Shown here: piece by piece, positions 10,150 to 20,263 of the stretch
Layout of the letters: each line of letters begins with the position of its first letter
Position numbering within the stretch: the first letter of the stretch is position 1
Origin: Azolla caroliniana
Lineage: Eukaryota > Polypodiophyta
Direction of reading: 5' to 3'
Assembly: GCA_043228905.1 (NCBI GenBank)
Contig: JBHGNT010000012.1
Location: forward strand, 13,578,001 to 13,642,000
DNA length: 64,000 nt
Notes under the pieces: model-generated
Database searches by the model: none
Told to the model about the DNA's origin: nothing
What the model saw: the letters and a program-made list of their open reading frames with translations, nothing else
Made by a program: the position numbers and the translations under genes

Positions 10150-10640
10150 CCTCGATATGCCGAACTTGAGGAGGAATGACAAAGATGACCGAAAAGCCAA
10201 GTTGGAAACCGATTTTGATTTCAGCCCGATTGAAGAAATTGAAGTGTATGGGTCAGCTAAAGAAGCCGAGACCGGACGTAGGGGGAGCCACTAGAACGGA
10301 GAGCCCAAGTCTAAGCCAACCAAAAAAGGGGGAGGCAAAGCCAGAAAGACCGAGACACGAACATGGTCCAATGTCGTCAAGGCTCTGAAGATTGAGGACG
10401 AGTTGGAGACAGCCAAGTCAGACAAGAGCGGGAACGAATCGGAGACAGCCGATTCGGTCAAGATGTTTGGTTTGGTGAGCCGGATCTATGATGGGCCAAG
10501 TGGACAAAAAGACAGCCAAAGCCGACGTCGAAACGGAGGAGCCAATGGGTCGAGGGGCGCCAACACCATGACAACAAGGGAGCTGATAAGGGCCGAAGGA
10601 GCAAACAAGTCGACCGAGAAATTCGAGGTGCGCTAGACCG
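10150..10640 (+). pseudogene. post-RNase H tail of copia J, unknown function
   Basis: Between RNase H and the polypurine tract lies about 0.6 kb of lysine/glutamate-rich coding-like sequence. In one frame (from about 10163) it reads NLRRNDKDDRKAKLE, then DFDFSPIEEIEVYGSAKEAE, then a stop. A TWSNVVKALKIEDELETAK stretch follows in another frame, and a frame at 10403-10636 stays open for 77 codons. Most copia elements end shortly after RNase H, so this is an extra region. I recognise no domain. Confidence 0.4.
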
Positions 10641-10779
10641 GACGAGTCGTGGAAAGCGGAACCAGACGGGTCGAGGAGCGTGAGCAAGGCGGGAGGATGC
10701 CAAGGAGAGCCAGAGGAGAGGACCGGCTACCACAGACACTAACACCACGATCTGACCTCAAGTTGAGCTTGAGGGGGAG

Positions 10780-10960
10780 TGTTGAGCAGATAAGTTCAAC
10801 CGGATCCGGATTGGCCGAATAAGCCGGAGCCGGATCAAAGAACCAGATTGGTGTCTGAATCCAAGAGCCAGATTGGAGAGCCGGATTGTAATCTGGATTA
10901 GGATGAACGGGTAGGCCGTTAGAGGCCTACGAATCTAGCCTAGTTTGTAGCAAGGTTGTT
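10780..10960 (+). repeat. partial 3' LTR of copia J
   Basis: It starts TGTTGAGCAGATAAG directly after a CTTGAGGGGGAG polypurine tract. CCGGATY and CCAGATTGG motifs recur several times. The LTR is cut off at 10960 by insertion or recombination with the gypsy LTR. Confidence 0.8.
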
Positions 10961-11415
10961 TGTTACGGGCATGACCATATAATATCCCGTGGTAAGAATT
11001 TACCGTAGTATTCTATACACGTGGATAAGTGTGAGGGTTAAATGAGAGTGTAAAGAAGGGGAGGATTACTTTTAATCCTCGGGATTGAGACAACCCATTA
11101 GGTCAAGTGTGAACTTGCCTGGGGGCCTTGGGTATCGCTATAAATAAGAGGCCTAGCTACCCTCATTTGATCATCTTTTGACTACATCGAGACTCTGCTC
11201 GTGTGGTGGGTCAACTCTTGTAGCGAGCGCGCCAGCACCAGGTACGACTCGACGCCACGGCGGTGGTATGGGACGCCGATCGAGGCTCGAGTCCGTCTCG
11301 ATCCCTTCGCTCGGGGGTGGTCGGGTGGATCGGCACCCTTCTTTCTCTTTCTCCTTTCTATCTATCTTTTCATTATCCTTATCTTATGCTTACTTTAGTA
11401 CCTAGATCTATAATA
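10961..11415 (+). repeat. 5' LTR of G1
   Basis: The 455-bp LTR starts TGTTACGGGCATGACC and ends TAATA (TG...TA ends). A TATA box CTATAAATA at about 11138-11146 should drive transcription from R. Six comparable copies in the window define the ends. Confidence 0.9.
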
Positions 11416-11430
11416 TTTGGTATCAGATTT
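11416..11430 (+). other. primer-binding site of G1
   Basis: TGGTATCAGAT begins 2 bases after the LTR. It matches the initiator Met tRNA complement for ten bases, then diverges. Confidence 0.8.
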
Positions 11431-13104
11431 TTGTACTAATGTTTCTTTGTTTTTCATTTGTCTTTTGATTGATGCTGATCAATCGTTGTGCGGTTGGCCT
11501 TGATCCAGACAACGATCAACAAAGAACTTCGGTAACTCTTTCCATAATTTTTCTTTCTATTCTCTCTTCTCCCATCTAATCATGTGTTTAGTTTATATGT
11601 AATTTTTTTCATTAAGTCAATGATGTTGTAGTGGTCTTTAATTGATTATCTAAAACGTTTACATATGTGCACGAGGTCAATACCTCGTTTGACATGTTAA
11701 TAATATGTGATGAGTGTCGTATGCGTACGAGGTTAATACCTCAATTACGTATTACGTTCACGAACATATGTTACGTTTGCGTATGAGTTTAATACCTTGA
11801 TTTGTTGTAAACGATATGTGTTTGGTCTCGTATGCGTAAGAGGTCAATACCTCCATTGCGTATTACGATGATCTCTTATTTGTGGATGTTTCGTGTGCGT
11901 AGAGGTATATACCTCGATTACGTATCTCGATCACATCATTTGTGGCTATTTACTATAACGATATGTTGAATATAGGCATATGTGGTCACATATATACGTA
12001 TTTGATCGTATATATGTGATAAGTAAACATATGTGTATATTCGTTATTACGTGATTATATTGAAAGTTGTCATGATCGGGAAAAGGATGTTGGTGGCCGT
12101 CCTCACATTTTTGTGAGAATGGCGTTGTCACCATCCCTTTTTCAACATTTTTTTATTGTTGATAACCCCGTTGACGACCTCGATTTCGTTACATAAAGAA
12201 ACGCCAATAGCCAAAATGATGTTGAGTACGTAGGGCTTGACCCACTTCAAGTGAGGTCGCTCCAATGACGCACGTATCCAACATCCCTCCCTCGTTACAT
12301 GGATACGATGCCACCATGAGCTTGTTCTTACGAGAGGCATTCGTAATGACGTGACCATGTGATGGCCCACGTGAGCCTACTACGAAACGAAGGCTCATTT
12401 GGCTTGACCATTAGGTTGCACTTTGGCGTATGCCATCGTAATTACGAGACTTGAGGATAGGTAACGTACCAACATAGTTTTGGTAAATGAGGGCGAAATA
12501 AGGACCCTTGACATATATGTTCTTTTAAAAAAACATATATGATCAATTGCCTCGCATATCTCTTATACGCATCAAACATTAAGCATTCGAGAAGAGCAAC
12601 TTACTTTCTTGGCTCAAGTGTTTAATGTATTTGTTCTCGAGGTCTCGAGTTCAAATATGACAAAGACCATACAACATCCTTGATACATATGACTATAACA
12701 CATGTTTAGACTTAAGGTCTAAGTGCACCTCGGGGTCCTCGTAATAGGACTTAAAGAGCCGAAACCACATATGTGGGCACCCAAAACATAGTTTATTGTT
12801 AACATTTTTTTCGTGTATAAACTATTCATGACGCGAACATACATGGTTCAGCCTCGGGGAGCCACCATGAAAAAATCGATATAGAGATCAGGGAAAGACA
12901 TTTATTTGTCACCCCCAAGGTTTTTAAAACACCTTTGTGTTACCATAGTAACCTAATCTTGAACCTCATCTCATACGTCTAAAGGGGTATTGACGTGAGA
13001 TAATGATATCGATTAATGCTCGCCCATGATATGTTTACATCACGACATGATGTTATGACTATGTCTCTGACCTTATCCTATTTCTTTTCCAGAAATAATC
13101 TTTA
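11431..13104 (+). other. long untranslated leader of G1
   Basis: About 1.67 kb separates the primer-binding site from the gag ATG at 13105. It holds a hairpin array (11655-11940) and no convincing frame. A pyrimidine tract ending in CAG (TTCTTTTCCAG, about 13083-13093) sits just before the ATG like a 3' splice site. A CG|GTAACT near 11531 could be a donor. Minus-strand frames here are also open in G2 and G3, but only because the copies are near-identical. Confidence 0.65.
11655..11940 (+). repeat. five-unit hairpin array in gypsy leader
   Basis: Five diverged units of 55-65 bp each carry a core like CGAGGTcaatACCTCG, followed by ATTACGTATTACG-type sequence. Cores lie near 11671, 11729, 11787, 11848 and 11904. 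The array is conserved in G2 (22740-23030) and G3 (40763-41043). A role in RNA packaging or translation is possible but inferred. Confidence 0.75.
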
Positions 13105-14911
13105 ATGGCTCAAATTAACGACCCGATGTCATCCGCTCAAGCGGAAGGAACTCAAGGGAATCCTCCTGGACAAATGTCCACTGAGATGTATTTGGCACAA
13201 ATAACCCAATTCCTTAGTTTCACCGCTCAACAGATGTATTCGACAATCTCAGAGTGCTCTTGAGGCACGTGTCATTAGTCTACAACGTGAGACTAATAGA
13301 CCTGATGAGCGACAAGGTGAACCATCATTTGTCGTTAAGCCATTTACGGGAGACAAAAAGGAAAGAACCGAAGAAGCAATCTGCACATGGCTGGGACGAT
13401 GGGAGTCTCATTTTGAGCTCTATCCCACGCCAGATAGTACGAAGATTACATATGTCGGCCGAGAACTCGGGGGTAAGGCCGCCGCCTGGTGGCGTGGCCT
13501 CCGTACTATGGGGAAATTGCCGGATACCTGGACAGATTTTGTCACGGTTTTTAAGGGCCAATTTCTGCAACCTCCCTCTCGAACCGAGGCAGCACAAGCT
13601 TTAATGAACCTCTCTAGCAAGAAATTTTCCTCGCTAGAAGACTATGTTCACCATGCTAGAACCCAAATCCAAAAATCGGGTCTAGAAGGGGACAATTGGT
13701 TGATAGCTTGTTTTGTCAATGGCATCCCCAATTCGGACTATCACTGGATAGTGCATGATAAGGATCCAAAATCCTTCGAAGAGGCCGTTGAAATAGTTCT
13801 TCGCTATCAACGCACTTCGAAGAAGGACCATAACAAACCCAACGAAGCGCCCGGGACTAAGCAGTCGCAATTTGTTGGGAAACGCAAGACACCCAACGAA
13901 TTCCTGGATCGCGATTGTAAGCGACAACATCCTTTTTGTGTATTCTGCAAAAAGAAGGGTCATACAAAAGATCAATGTCGAAAGCTCCAACGGAAAGAGC
14001 ACGACAACAAAGCTAAAGCTGCAGACCATAAAGGTCAGATTCCTAATGTCCTTCAGGTCTATACACACCATTTAAGTAATTGTCAATGTTCTTTTCCTCA
14101 CTATGTATTGGGTCCCAATGATTTACTACGTGCAAACGGGTATATCAATGGATCTCCCGTACAATTTTTATTTGATTCGGGAAGCTCACACAATTTTGTG
14201 AATGATCGTTTGGTTCAGATATGGGGAATCCAACCCACCGTAAGTGATCACACCTACACGGTGCACTTGGCTGATGGAAGAGTACAATACATCAACGGGG
14301 CGATTCATTCATTAGGAATTTCTATTGATACTTATATAGAGGAAGTAGACTTCCATGTAATGAATCTTTGTACCACCGATGTAATACTGGGTTATCCCTG
14401 GTTTTATAATAAAAACTCTTCTTTATTTATTGATTGGGTTCGTCATTCCATTTCTTTTTTACTGAACGATTGTACGCATTTTATTCAATGTGTAAAAAAA
14501 CAATCCCTCTCGATTGTTTCCTCGTGTCCATCAATATCCGAGTTGTCTTGTTCTACGTTATTTTATTGTGTACTTGATCCGGACATTCACGTTTACAATA
14601 TCGATAATGTCCCGATTCAATTAACATATTTTGAACAACAACAACTTGATGAAATCTTAAATGATTTTCATGATGTTTTTCCAAGTGAACTACCTGATGG
14701 GTTACCTCCTAAACGTAATATAGACCATCGTATAGATATTGTACCTGGTGTTGTACCAATAAGTATACCTCCGTATCGCTTAAGTCGATCCGAAGAAGAT
14801 GAGGTATCTAAGCAACTCAAGGACTATTTACGAATGGGTTATATACGTTATAGTAAATCTCCATGGGTTACATATATGGGCAAATGCCTCACATATCTCT
14901 TATATGCATGA
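13105..14911 (+). pseudogene. gag-pol: first gag-protease-RT' module of G1
   Basis: Gag starts MAQINDPMSSAQAEGTQ at 13105. A small indel near 13235 shifts the frame, and the rest is open from before 13508 to 14911. Capsid motifs include WWRGLR and LEDYVHHARTQIQ. The CCHC knuckle is HPFCVFCKKKGHTKDQC (about 13927-13980). The protease has FLFDSGSSHNFVN with DSG at about 14172, then ILGYPWF. RT begins with HRIDIVPG and YRLSRSEEDE, and is cut after YSKSPW at 14866, where leader sequence begins. The last 15 codons are therefore read-through into the leader. Confidence 0.88.
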
Positions 14912-15439
14912 AGCATTAAATATTGAAGAAGAGCAACCTACTTGGTTGGCTCAAGTGTTTAATGCATTTGTTCTCGAGGTTTCGAGTTCAAATATGACCA
15001 AGACCATACAACATCGTTGATACGTATCACTCTAACACATGTTTAGACTAGAGGTCTAAGTGCATTTCGGGGTGCTCGTAATAGGACTTAAAGAGCTGAA
15101 ACCACATATGTGGGCACATAAACATAGTTTATTGTTAATATTTTCTTCGTGTATAAACTACTCATGAAGCGAACATACATGGTTGAGCGTCGGGGAGCTG
15201 CCATAAAAATTGATATAGAGATAAGGGAAAGACATTAATTTATCACCCCCATGGTTTTTTAAACACGTTTGTGTTACCATAGTAACCTGATCTTGAACCT
15301 CATCTCATACGTCTAGAGTGGTATTGACGTGAGATCATGATATTGATTAATGTTTGCCCATGATATGTCTAGATCACGACATGATGTTATGACTATTTGT
15401 CTGACCTTATCCTATTTCTATGCTAGAAATAATCATTCA
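14868..15439 (+). other. second, partial leader inside G1
   Basis: This matches 12531-13104 of the same element (CCTCRCATATCTCTTATAYGCAT through CCTTATCCTATTTC), but with many differences. It is therefore another family member's leader and not a fresh tandem copy. The hairpin array is absent. The splice-acceptor-like CAG is TAG here (CTATGCTAG). Confidence 0.85.
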
Positions 15440-16832
15440 ATGGCTCAAAATAACGACCCGATGTCATCCACTCAAGCGGAAGGAACTCAAGGAAATCCTC
15501 CTGGACAAATGTCCATTGAGATGTATTTTTCGCAAATAACCCAATACCTTAGTTTCACCACTCAACAGATAACCAAACTTCGGCAATCTAAAAGTGCTCT
15601 CGAGGCACGTGTCATTAGTTTACAACGTGCGACTAATAGACCTGATGAGCGATAGGGTGAACCATCGTTTGTCGTTAAGCCATTTACGGGAGAAAAAAGG
15701 AAAGATCGAAGAAGCAATATGCACGTGACTGGGCTGATGGGAGTCTCATTTTGAGCTCTATCCCACGCTAGATAGTACGAAGATTGCACATGTCGGCCGA
15801 GAAGAAGGGGGTAAGGCCGCCGCCTGGTGGCGTGGGCTCCGAGCTTTGGGGAAACTGCCCGATACCTGGACAGATTTTGTCACAATTTTTAAGGGCCAAT
15901 TTCTGCAACCTCCCTCTCGAACCGAGACAGCTCAAGCTTTAATGAACCTCTTTAGTAGGAAGTTTTCCGCGCTAGAAGACTATGTCCACCATGCTAGAAC
16001 CCAAATCCAAAAGTGGGGTCTAGAAGGGTACAATTGGTTAATAGCTTGTTTTGTCAATGGCATCCCCAATTCGGACTATCACTGGATACTGCACGATAAG
16101 GATCCAAAATCCTTCGAAGAGGCCGTTGAAATAGTTCTTTGCTATCAACGCACTTCGAAGAAGGACCACAACAAACCCCACAAAGCGCCCGAGACTAAGC
16201 AGTCGCAATTCGTTGGGAAACGCAAGACACCCAACAAACTCATGGATCGCGATTGTAAGCGACAACATCCTTTTTGCGTATTCTGCAAAAAGAAGGGTCA
16301 TAGAAAAGATCAATGTCGAAAGCTCCAACGAAAAGAGCACGACAACAAAGCTCAAGCTACAGACCATAAAGGTCAACTTCCTAATGTCCTTCAGGTCTAT
16401 ACACATCATTTAAGTAATTGTCAATGTTCTTTCCCTCACTATGTATTGGGTTCTACTGATTTACTACGTGCAAACGGGTATATCAATGGATCTTTCGTAA
16501 AATTTTTATTTGATTCGGGGAGCTCACACAAATTTGTGAATGATCGTTTGATTCAGATATGGGGAATCCAACCCACCATAAGTGATCACACCTACAGGGT
16601 GCACTTGGCTGATGGAAGAGTACAATACATCAACGGGGCGATTCATTCATTAGGAATTTCTATTGACACTTATATAGAGGAAGTAGACTTCTATGTAATG
16701 AACCTTTGTACTAGTGATGTAATACTGGGTTATCCTTGGTTCTCTAATAAAAAATCTTCTTTATCTATTGATTGGGTTCATCAGTCAATAACATTTGTAC
16801 TGAACATTGTACTCATTTTATTCAATGTGTAA
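15440..16832 (+). pseudogene. gag-pol: second gag-protease module of G1
   Basis: Gag restarts MAQNNDPMSSTQAEGTQ at 15440. An in-frame TAG at about 15653 and frame changes near 15690-15780 break it. From 15846 the frame is open for 328 codons, with the knuckle HPFCVFCKKKGHRKDQC and the protease FLFDSGSSHKFVN. It ends early because one base is missing near 16804 relative to module 1. Gag and protease differ from module 1 by several percent. Confidence 0.87.
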
Positions 16833-17830
16833 AAAAACAATCCCTCTCGATTGTTTCCTCTCCATGAATATCAGAGTTGTCTTGTTCTACTCTATTTTAT
16901 TGTGTACTTGATCCGGACATTCACATTTACAATATCGATAATGTCTCGGTTCAATTAACATATTTTGAACAACAACTTGATGAAATCTTAAATGATTTTC
17001 GTGATGTTTTTCCGAGTGAAGTACCAGATGGGTTAACTCCTAAACGTAATATAGACCATCGTATAGATATTGTACTTGGTGTTGCACCAATAAGTATAAC
17101 TCCTTATCGCTTAAGTCGATCCGAAGAGGATGAGGTATCTAAGCAACTCAGGGACTATTTACGAATGGGTTATATATACGTTATATTAATACTCCATGGG
17201 GTGCACCAATTCTCTTGGTTAAAAAGAAAGAGCGCACATGGCGTATGTGTATTAATTACCGATGCTTGAATAAAGTGACGATCAAGAATTCGTATCCATT
17301 GCCCCATGCTAACGATGTAATTGACCGTCTCTAGGGAGCTCGGTATTTTACGAAATTTGATCTCCGTACTGGCTACCATCAAATTCGTATAAGTGAGGAC
17401 GATGTTCCTAAAACGGCATTTCGTATGCGCTATGGCCATTATGAGTTTTTGGTTATGCCTTTTGGCTTGACCAATGCTCCGGCTACATTTCAAGAAGAAA
17501 TGAATGACATTTTCCGAGAACAACTTGGAAAATTTGTCGTTATTTTCTTGAATCATATTTTAGTTTATAGCCGTACATTACAAGAACATGCTAAATATGT
17601 CCGCTTTGTTTTACAAACATTGTGTGACAAACAGTTTTATGCGAAGATCTCAAAATGTAAGTTCTTCAAAAAATGAATTAATTATCTGGGACACCTCATA
17701 ACCGAACGAGGAGTTGAAATTGATCCTTTTCGCATCGAGAAAATCAAGCTTTGGCCCACTCTTTGGAACATTCGAGAAGTTCGATCATTCCTTGGTTTTG
17801 TCGAGTTTTTACCAAAATCCCTTCATAATT
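16833..17830 (+). pseudogene. pol: G1 reverse transcriptase, catalytic site mutated
   Basis: RT N-terminus is open at 16877-17269 ([21 protein letters not shown]), then a 2-base expansion in TATATA near 17172 shifts the frame. The palm at 17425-17676 has [18 protein letters not shown]. The catalytic box reads FLNH (17545-17556) where G3 has FLDD, so both metal-binding Asp residues are lost. A stop at 17674 breaks the frame again. The 9.43-kb block ends inside this gene at about 17262. Confidence 0.88.
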
Positions 17831-17838
17831 ACTCCCAA

Positions 17839-18321
17839 TTGACGTCGTTGTTTACTGATCTTCTAAAAGGTGAAATGCGTAAGTCTACAAAACCTATTGT
17901 CTGGAATTCTATACTAGACCTCGCCTTTAAGGAACTAAAGGACCTGGTGTGCAAGGCTCCTTCAATTCTTTTACTTGATCCTTCAAAACCTTTTGAGGTT
18001 GAAACCGATGCAAGCGATTATGCTATAGGTGTTGTCTTATATCAAGATGGTAAACCAATAGCACTTGAGAGTAAGAAACTTGATTCTGCTCAATGTCGGT
18101 ATACCGTTCAAGAAAAGGAATTATTTGTAGTTATATATGCGTTCAAAACATGGCGCCATTATCTTTATGGAAATCGCTTTGTGGTAACTACGGACCACGA
18201 GTCCTTGAAATATGTTTGTGACCAACAAGACCTGAAAGGTCGTAAGGCAGGATGGGCTGATCCCATCCAGGATGGGCTGATCGCATCCGTGAAGTTAATA
18301 TGCTTAGATTCACTGAAATAA
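17839..18321 (+). pseudogene. pol: G1 RNase H
   Basis: Ty3-type RNase [22 protein letters not shown] near the start, then [19 protein letters not shown] and TDHESLKY. Catalytic TDAS Asp is present. The C-terminus is damaged: GATGGGCTGATC is repeated at 18254-18286 and about 65 bases found in G3 are missing, removing the link to integrase. Confidence 0.87.
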
Positions 18322-19790
18322 CATCAGATCTTTATGATCACCTTCGAGGAAAGTATCTTGATGATAGTTATTTCGCAAAATACTGGGCAACAGTTGAGTC
18401 TGGAACAGACACCATCACATCCTCGAAGGAATACTTCCACATTGCTAACGGTCTACTCTACCATAATAGGAAGGTTTGTGTTCCAGATTTGCCTAAGGTC
18501 AAAAAGAGAATTCTTTTTTAATTCCATGATGCACCCTCAGCAGGGCACCCTAGAATACATCACACACTCGTTCTCATCTCCACTCAATTCTATTGGCCTA
18601 AGATGCGTCCTGACATACATAGCTATGTGACTAAATGTCACCAATGTCAGGTTAACAAAGCCGAGCGACTTAAAGTCGTAGGACTTTTACATCCCTTGGA
18701 CATTCCCAATAATAAGTGTGAAAGTATATCTATGGATTTTATTGTTATCCTTCCTCGTACCCAAAAAGGCCATGATGCCATCTGGGTTGTGGTTGATAGA
18801 CTAACTAAAATGGCCAGATTTATTGTTACTAAAACCAGAGTAACAACTGTTGAATTGGCTTACTAATTTGTTGACGAATTATTTCGTTTTTATGGGTTAC
18901 CGATGGATATCGTCAGTGATCGAGATCCAAAGTTTATTAGTGACTTTTAGATGCAAGTCTTCAAGAAGTTAGATTTTGAAACTACATTGAGCATGAGCTC
19001 CTCGGATCATCCTCAATCCGATGGACAGACAGAACGAGTAAATCAAATTATTGACGACATGCTTCGAGCATACGTTGGTGCCAAACCAACAAAATGGGAA
19101 CGTTATCTCCCAATTTTGGAGTTTGCTTATAACAGCTCGAAGCATACATCGATAGGATATAGTCCTTTTATGTTGATGTATGGTTTTCAACCAGGAGCCT
19201 CGATTGATGTTAATATACATCATGATGAGTTGCGAAGTATGCAAAACATTCTTCGGGATATGCAAGATATGTTGCATATTTCACGAGATAGTATAAAAGC
19301 AGCTCAAGATAGACTATGTTTTTATGTCGATCATCATAGGCAACCTCGTGTATTCAACCCTGGACAGAAGGTATTTTTACGTGTACCTCACAATTCTAAG
19401 ACATTGTTTAAGGGTAAGTGCGCTATGTTAGCCCCACGGTTTTGTGGACCTTTTACAGTCCTCAAACGCATTGGGTCATCAGCCTATCGTCTTGCTCTTC
19501 CCGAATGTGTTGAAATTCATCCAGTTTTTCATGTGAGTAGTCTAAAAGAACTTCTAGGTTCTGGCAACAATATAGTTACAACTAAAACTATGGTTACTTC
19601 TGAAGAATTATCTTCTAAATCACATGTACCAGAAAGAATTCTTGATGCTAAAACAAAAAAATTACGTTCTAAAGAAATCTGAGAATTTAAAATTAAATGG
19701 ATGGATAAATCAATAAAAGATGCCACATGGGGACACGAAAATACTCTCAAAACTAACTTCCCTAACTTTCCATTGCAAGAGTGCAATATT
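18300..19790 (+). pseudogene. pol: G1 integrase with C-terminal chromodomain
   Basis: The integrase has an H2C2 zinc domain (HRT.. region and CHQCQVNKAERLK near 18636). The core has MDFIV (Asp about 18733), VSDRDPKF (Asp about 18915) and HPQSDGQTERVNQ (Glu about 19033). Stops lie at 18521, 18866 and 18949. An SH3-like segment (CGPFTVLKRIGSSAYRL, HPVFHVSSLKELL) is followed by a chromodomain (PERILDAKTKKLR, FKIKWMDKSIKDATW) interrupted by TGA at 19680. The chromodomain identifies a chromovirus and would direct integration to marked chromatin. Confidence 0.9.
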
Positions 19791-19806
19791 TTATCGAGGG
19801 GGAGTA

Positions 19807-20263
19807 TGTTATGGGCATGACCATATAATATCCCTTGGTGAGAATTTACCGTAGTATTCTATACACGTGGATAAGCGTGAGAGTTAAATGAGAGTGTAAA
19901 GAAGGGGAGGATTACTTTTAATTCTCGGGATTGAGACAACCCATTAGGCCAAGTGTGAACTTTCCTGGGGGGCTTGGGTATCGCTATAAATAAGTGGCCT
20001 AGCTACCCTCATTTCATCATGTTGTTGACTACGTCGAGACTCCATCTTGTGGTGGGTCAACTCTTGTAGTGAGCGCGCCAACACCAGGTACGACTCGACG
20101 CCACGTCGGTGGTATGGGACGCCGATCGAGGCTTGAGTCCGTCTCGATCCCTTCGCTTGGTGGTGGTCAGGTGGATCAACACCCTTCTTTCTCTCTCTCC
20201 TTTCTATCTATTTATCTATATTCTATCCTTATCTATTGCTTACATTAGTTCATGTCTCTAATA
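19807..20263 (+). repeat. 3' LTR of G1
   Basis: It follows the polypurine tract CGAGGGGGAGTA. The start is TGTTATGGGC (one change) and the end TCTCTAATA. It is more diverged from the 10961 LTR than expected for a pair. It abuts an H1 coding frame at 20264. Confidence 0.88.

Larger units (their letters stand above)
8996..10960 (+). mobile_element. copia fragment J, copy A
   Basis: The 3' portion of a copia element: RT from its start through RNase H, a long post-RNase-H tail, polypurine tract and the first 181 bp of the 3' LTR. It lacks everything upstream, and its LTR is cut by G1's 5' LTR at 10961. It is flanked by gypsy LTRs facing each other (U3 ends at 8995 and 10961). Copy B is 38099-40063. 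Confidence 0.88.
7831..17262 (+). repeat. 9.43-kb duplicated block, copy A
   Basis: This block matches 36934-46364 at an offset of 29103 (29102 after a 1-base indel near 12784). I counted roughly 18 differences by eye, about 99.8% identity. Both edges lie inside gypsy sequence: the inverted protease on the left and RT on the right. Outside the edges the two loci drop to the lower identity seen between separate family members. Confidence 0.9.
10961..20263 (+). mobile_element. Ty3/gypsy chromovirus G1, chimeric
   Basis: The order is 5' LTR, leader, gag-PR-RT', second partial leader, second gag-PR-RT-RH-IN-chromodomain, 3' LTR. The first RT breaks off near 14866 and a second leader starts. The flanks do not match: TTGTT lies before 10961 and CTGAA after 20263, and the left flank is copia J while the right is an H1 coding frame. 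The two ends therefore come from different insertions joined by recombination. Confidence 0.88.

Noticed and set aside
11178-11405. Small frames inside the LTR, open in every gypsy LTR copy
   Set aside because: They lie across the LTR promoter and R region and recur only because LTRs are repeated; no known domain.
11655-11940. CRISPR-like array
   Set aside because: Repeats are diverged with no unique spacers; this is a retrotransposon leader in a plant-type sequence.
12128-12398. Minus-strand 80-codon and 69-codon frames in the leader, also at 23209 and 41231
   Set aside because: Conserved only as part of near-identical leaders; opposite strand to the element and without a promoter or motif.
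13682-14071. Minus-strand 129-codon frame opposite gag (also at 16038, 24708, 42784, 45140)
   Set aside because: Shadow of the gag coding strand; recurs in every gag copy and has no independent motif.
10961-20263. G1 as a simple TSD-flanked insertion
   Set aside because: Flanks TTGTT and CTGAA do not match and the neighbours are different elements, so the two ends were joined by recombination.
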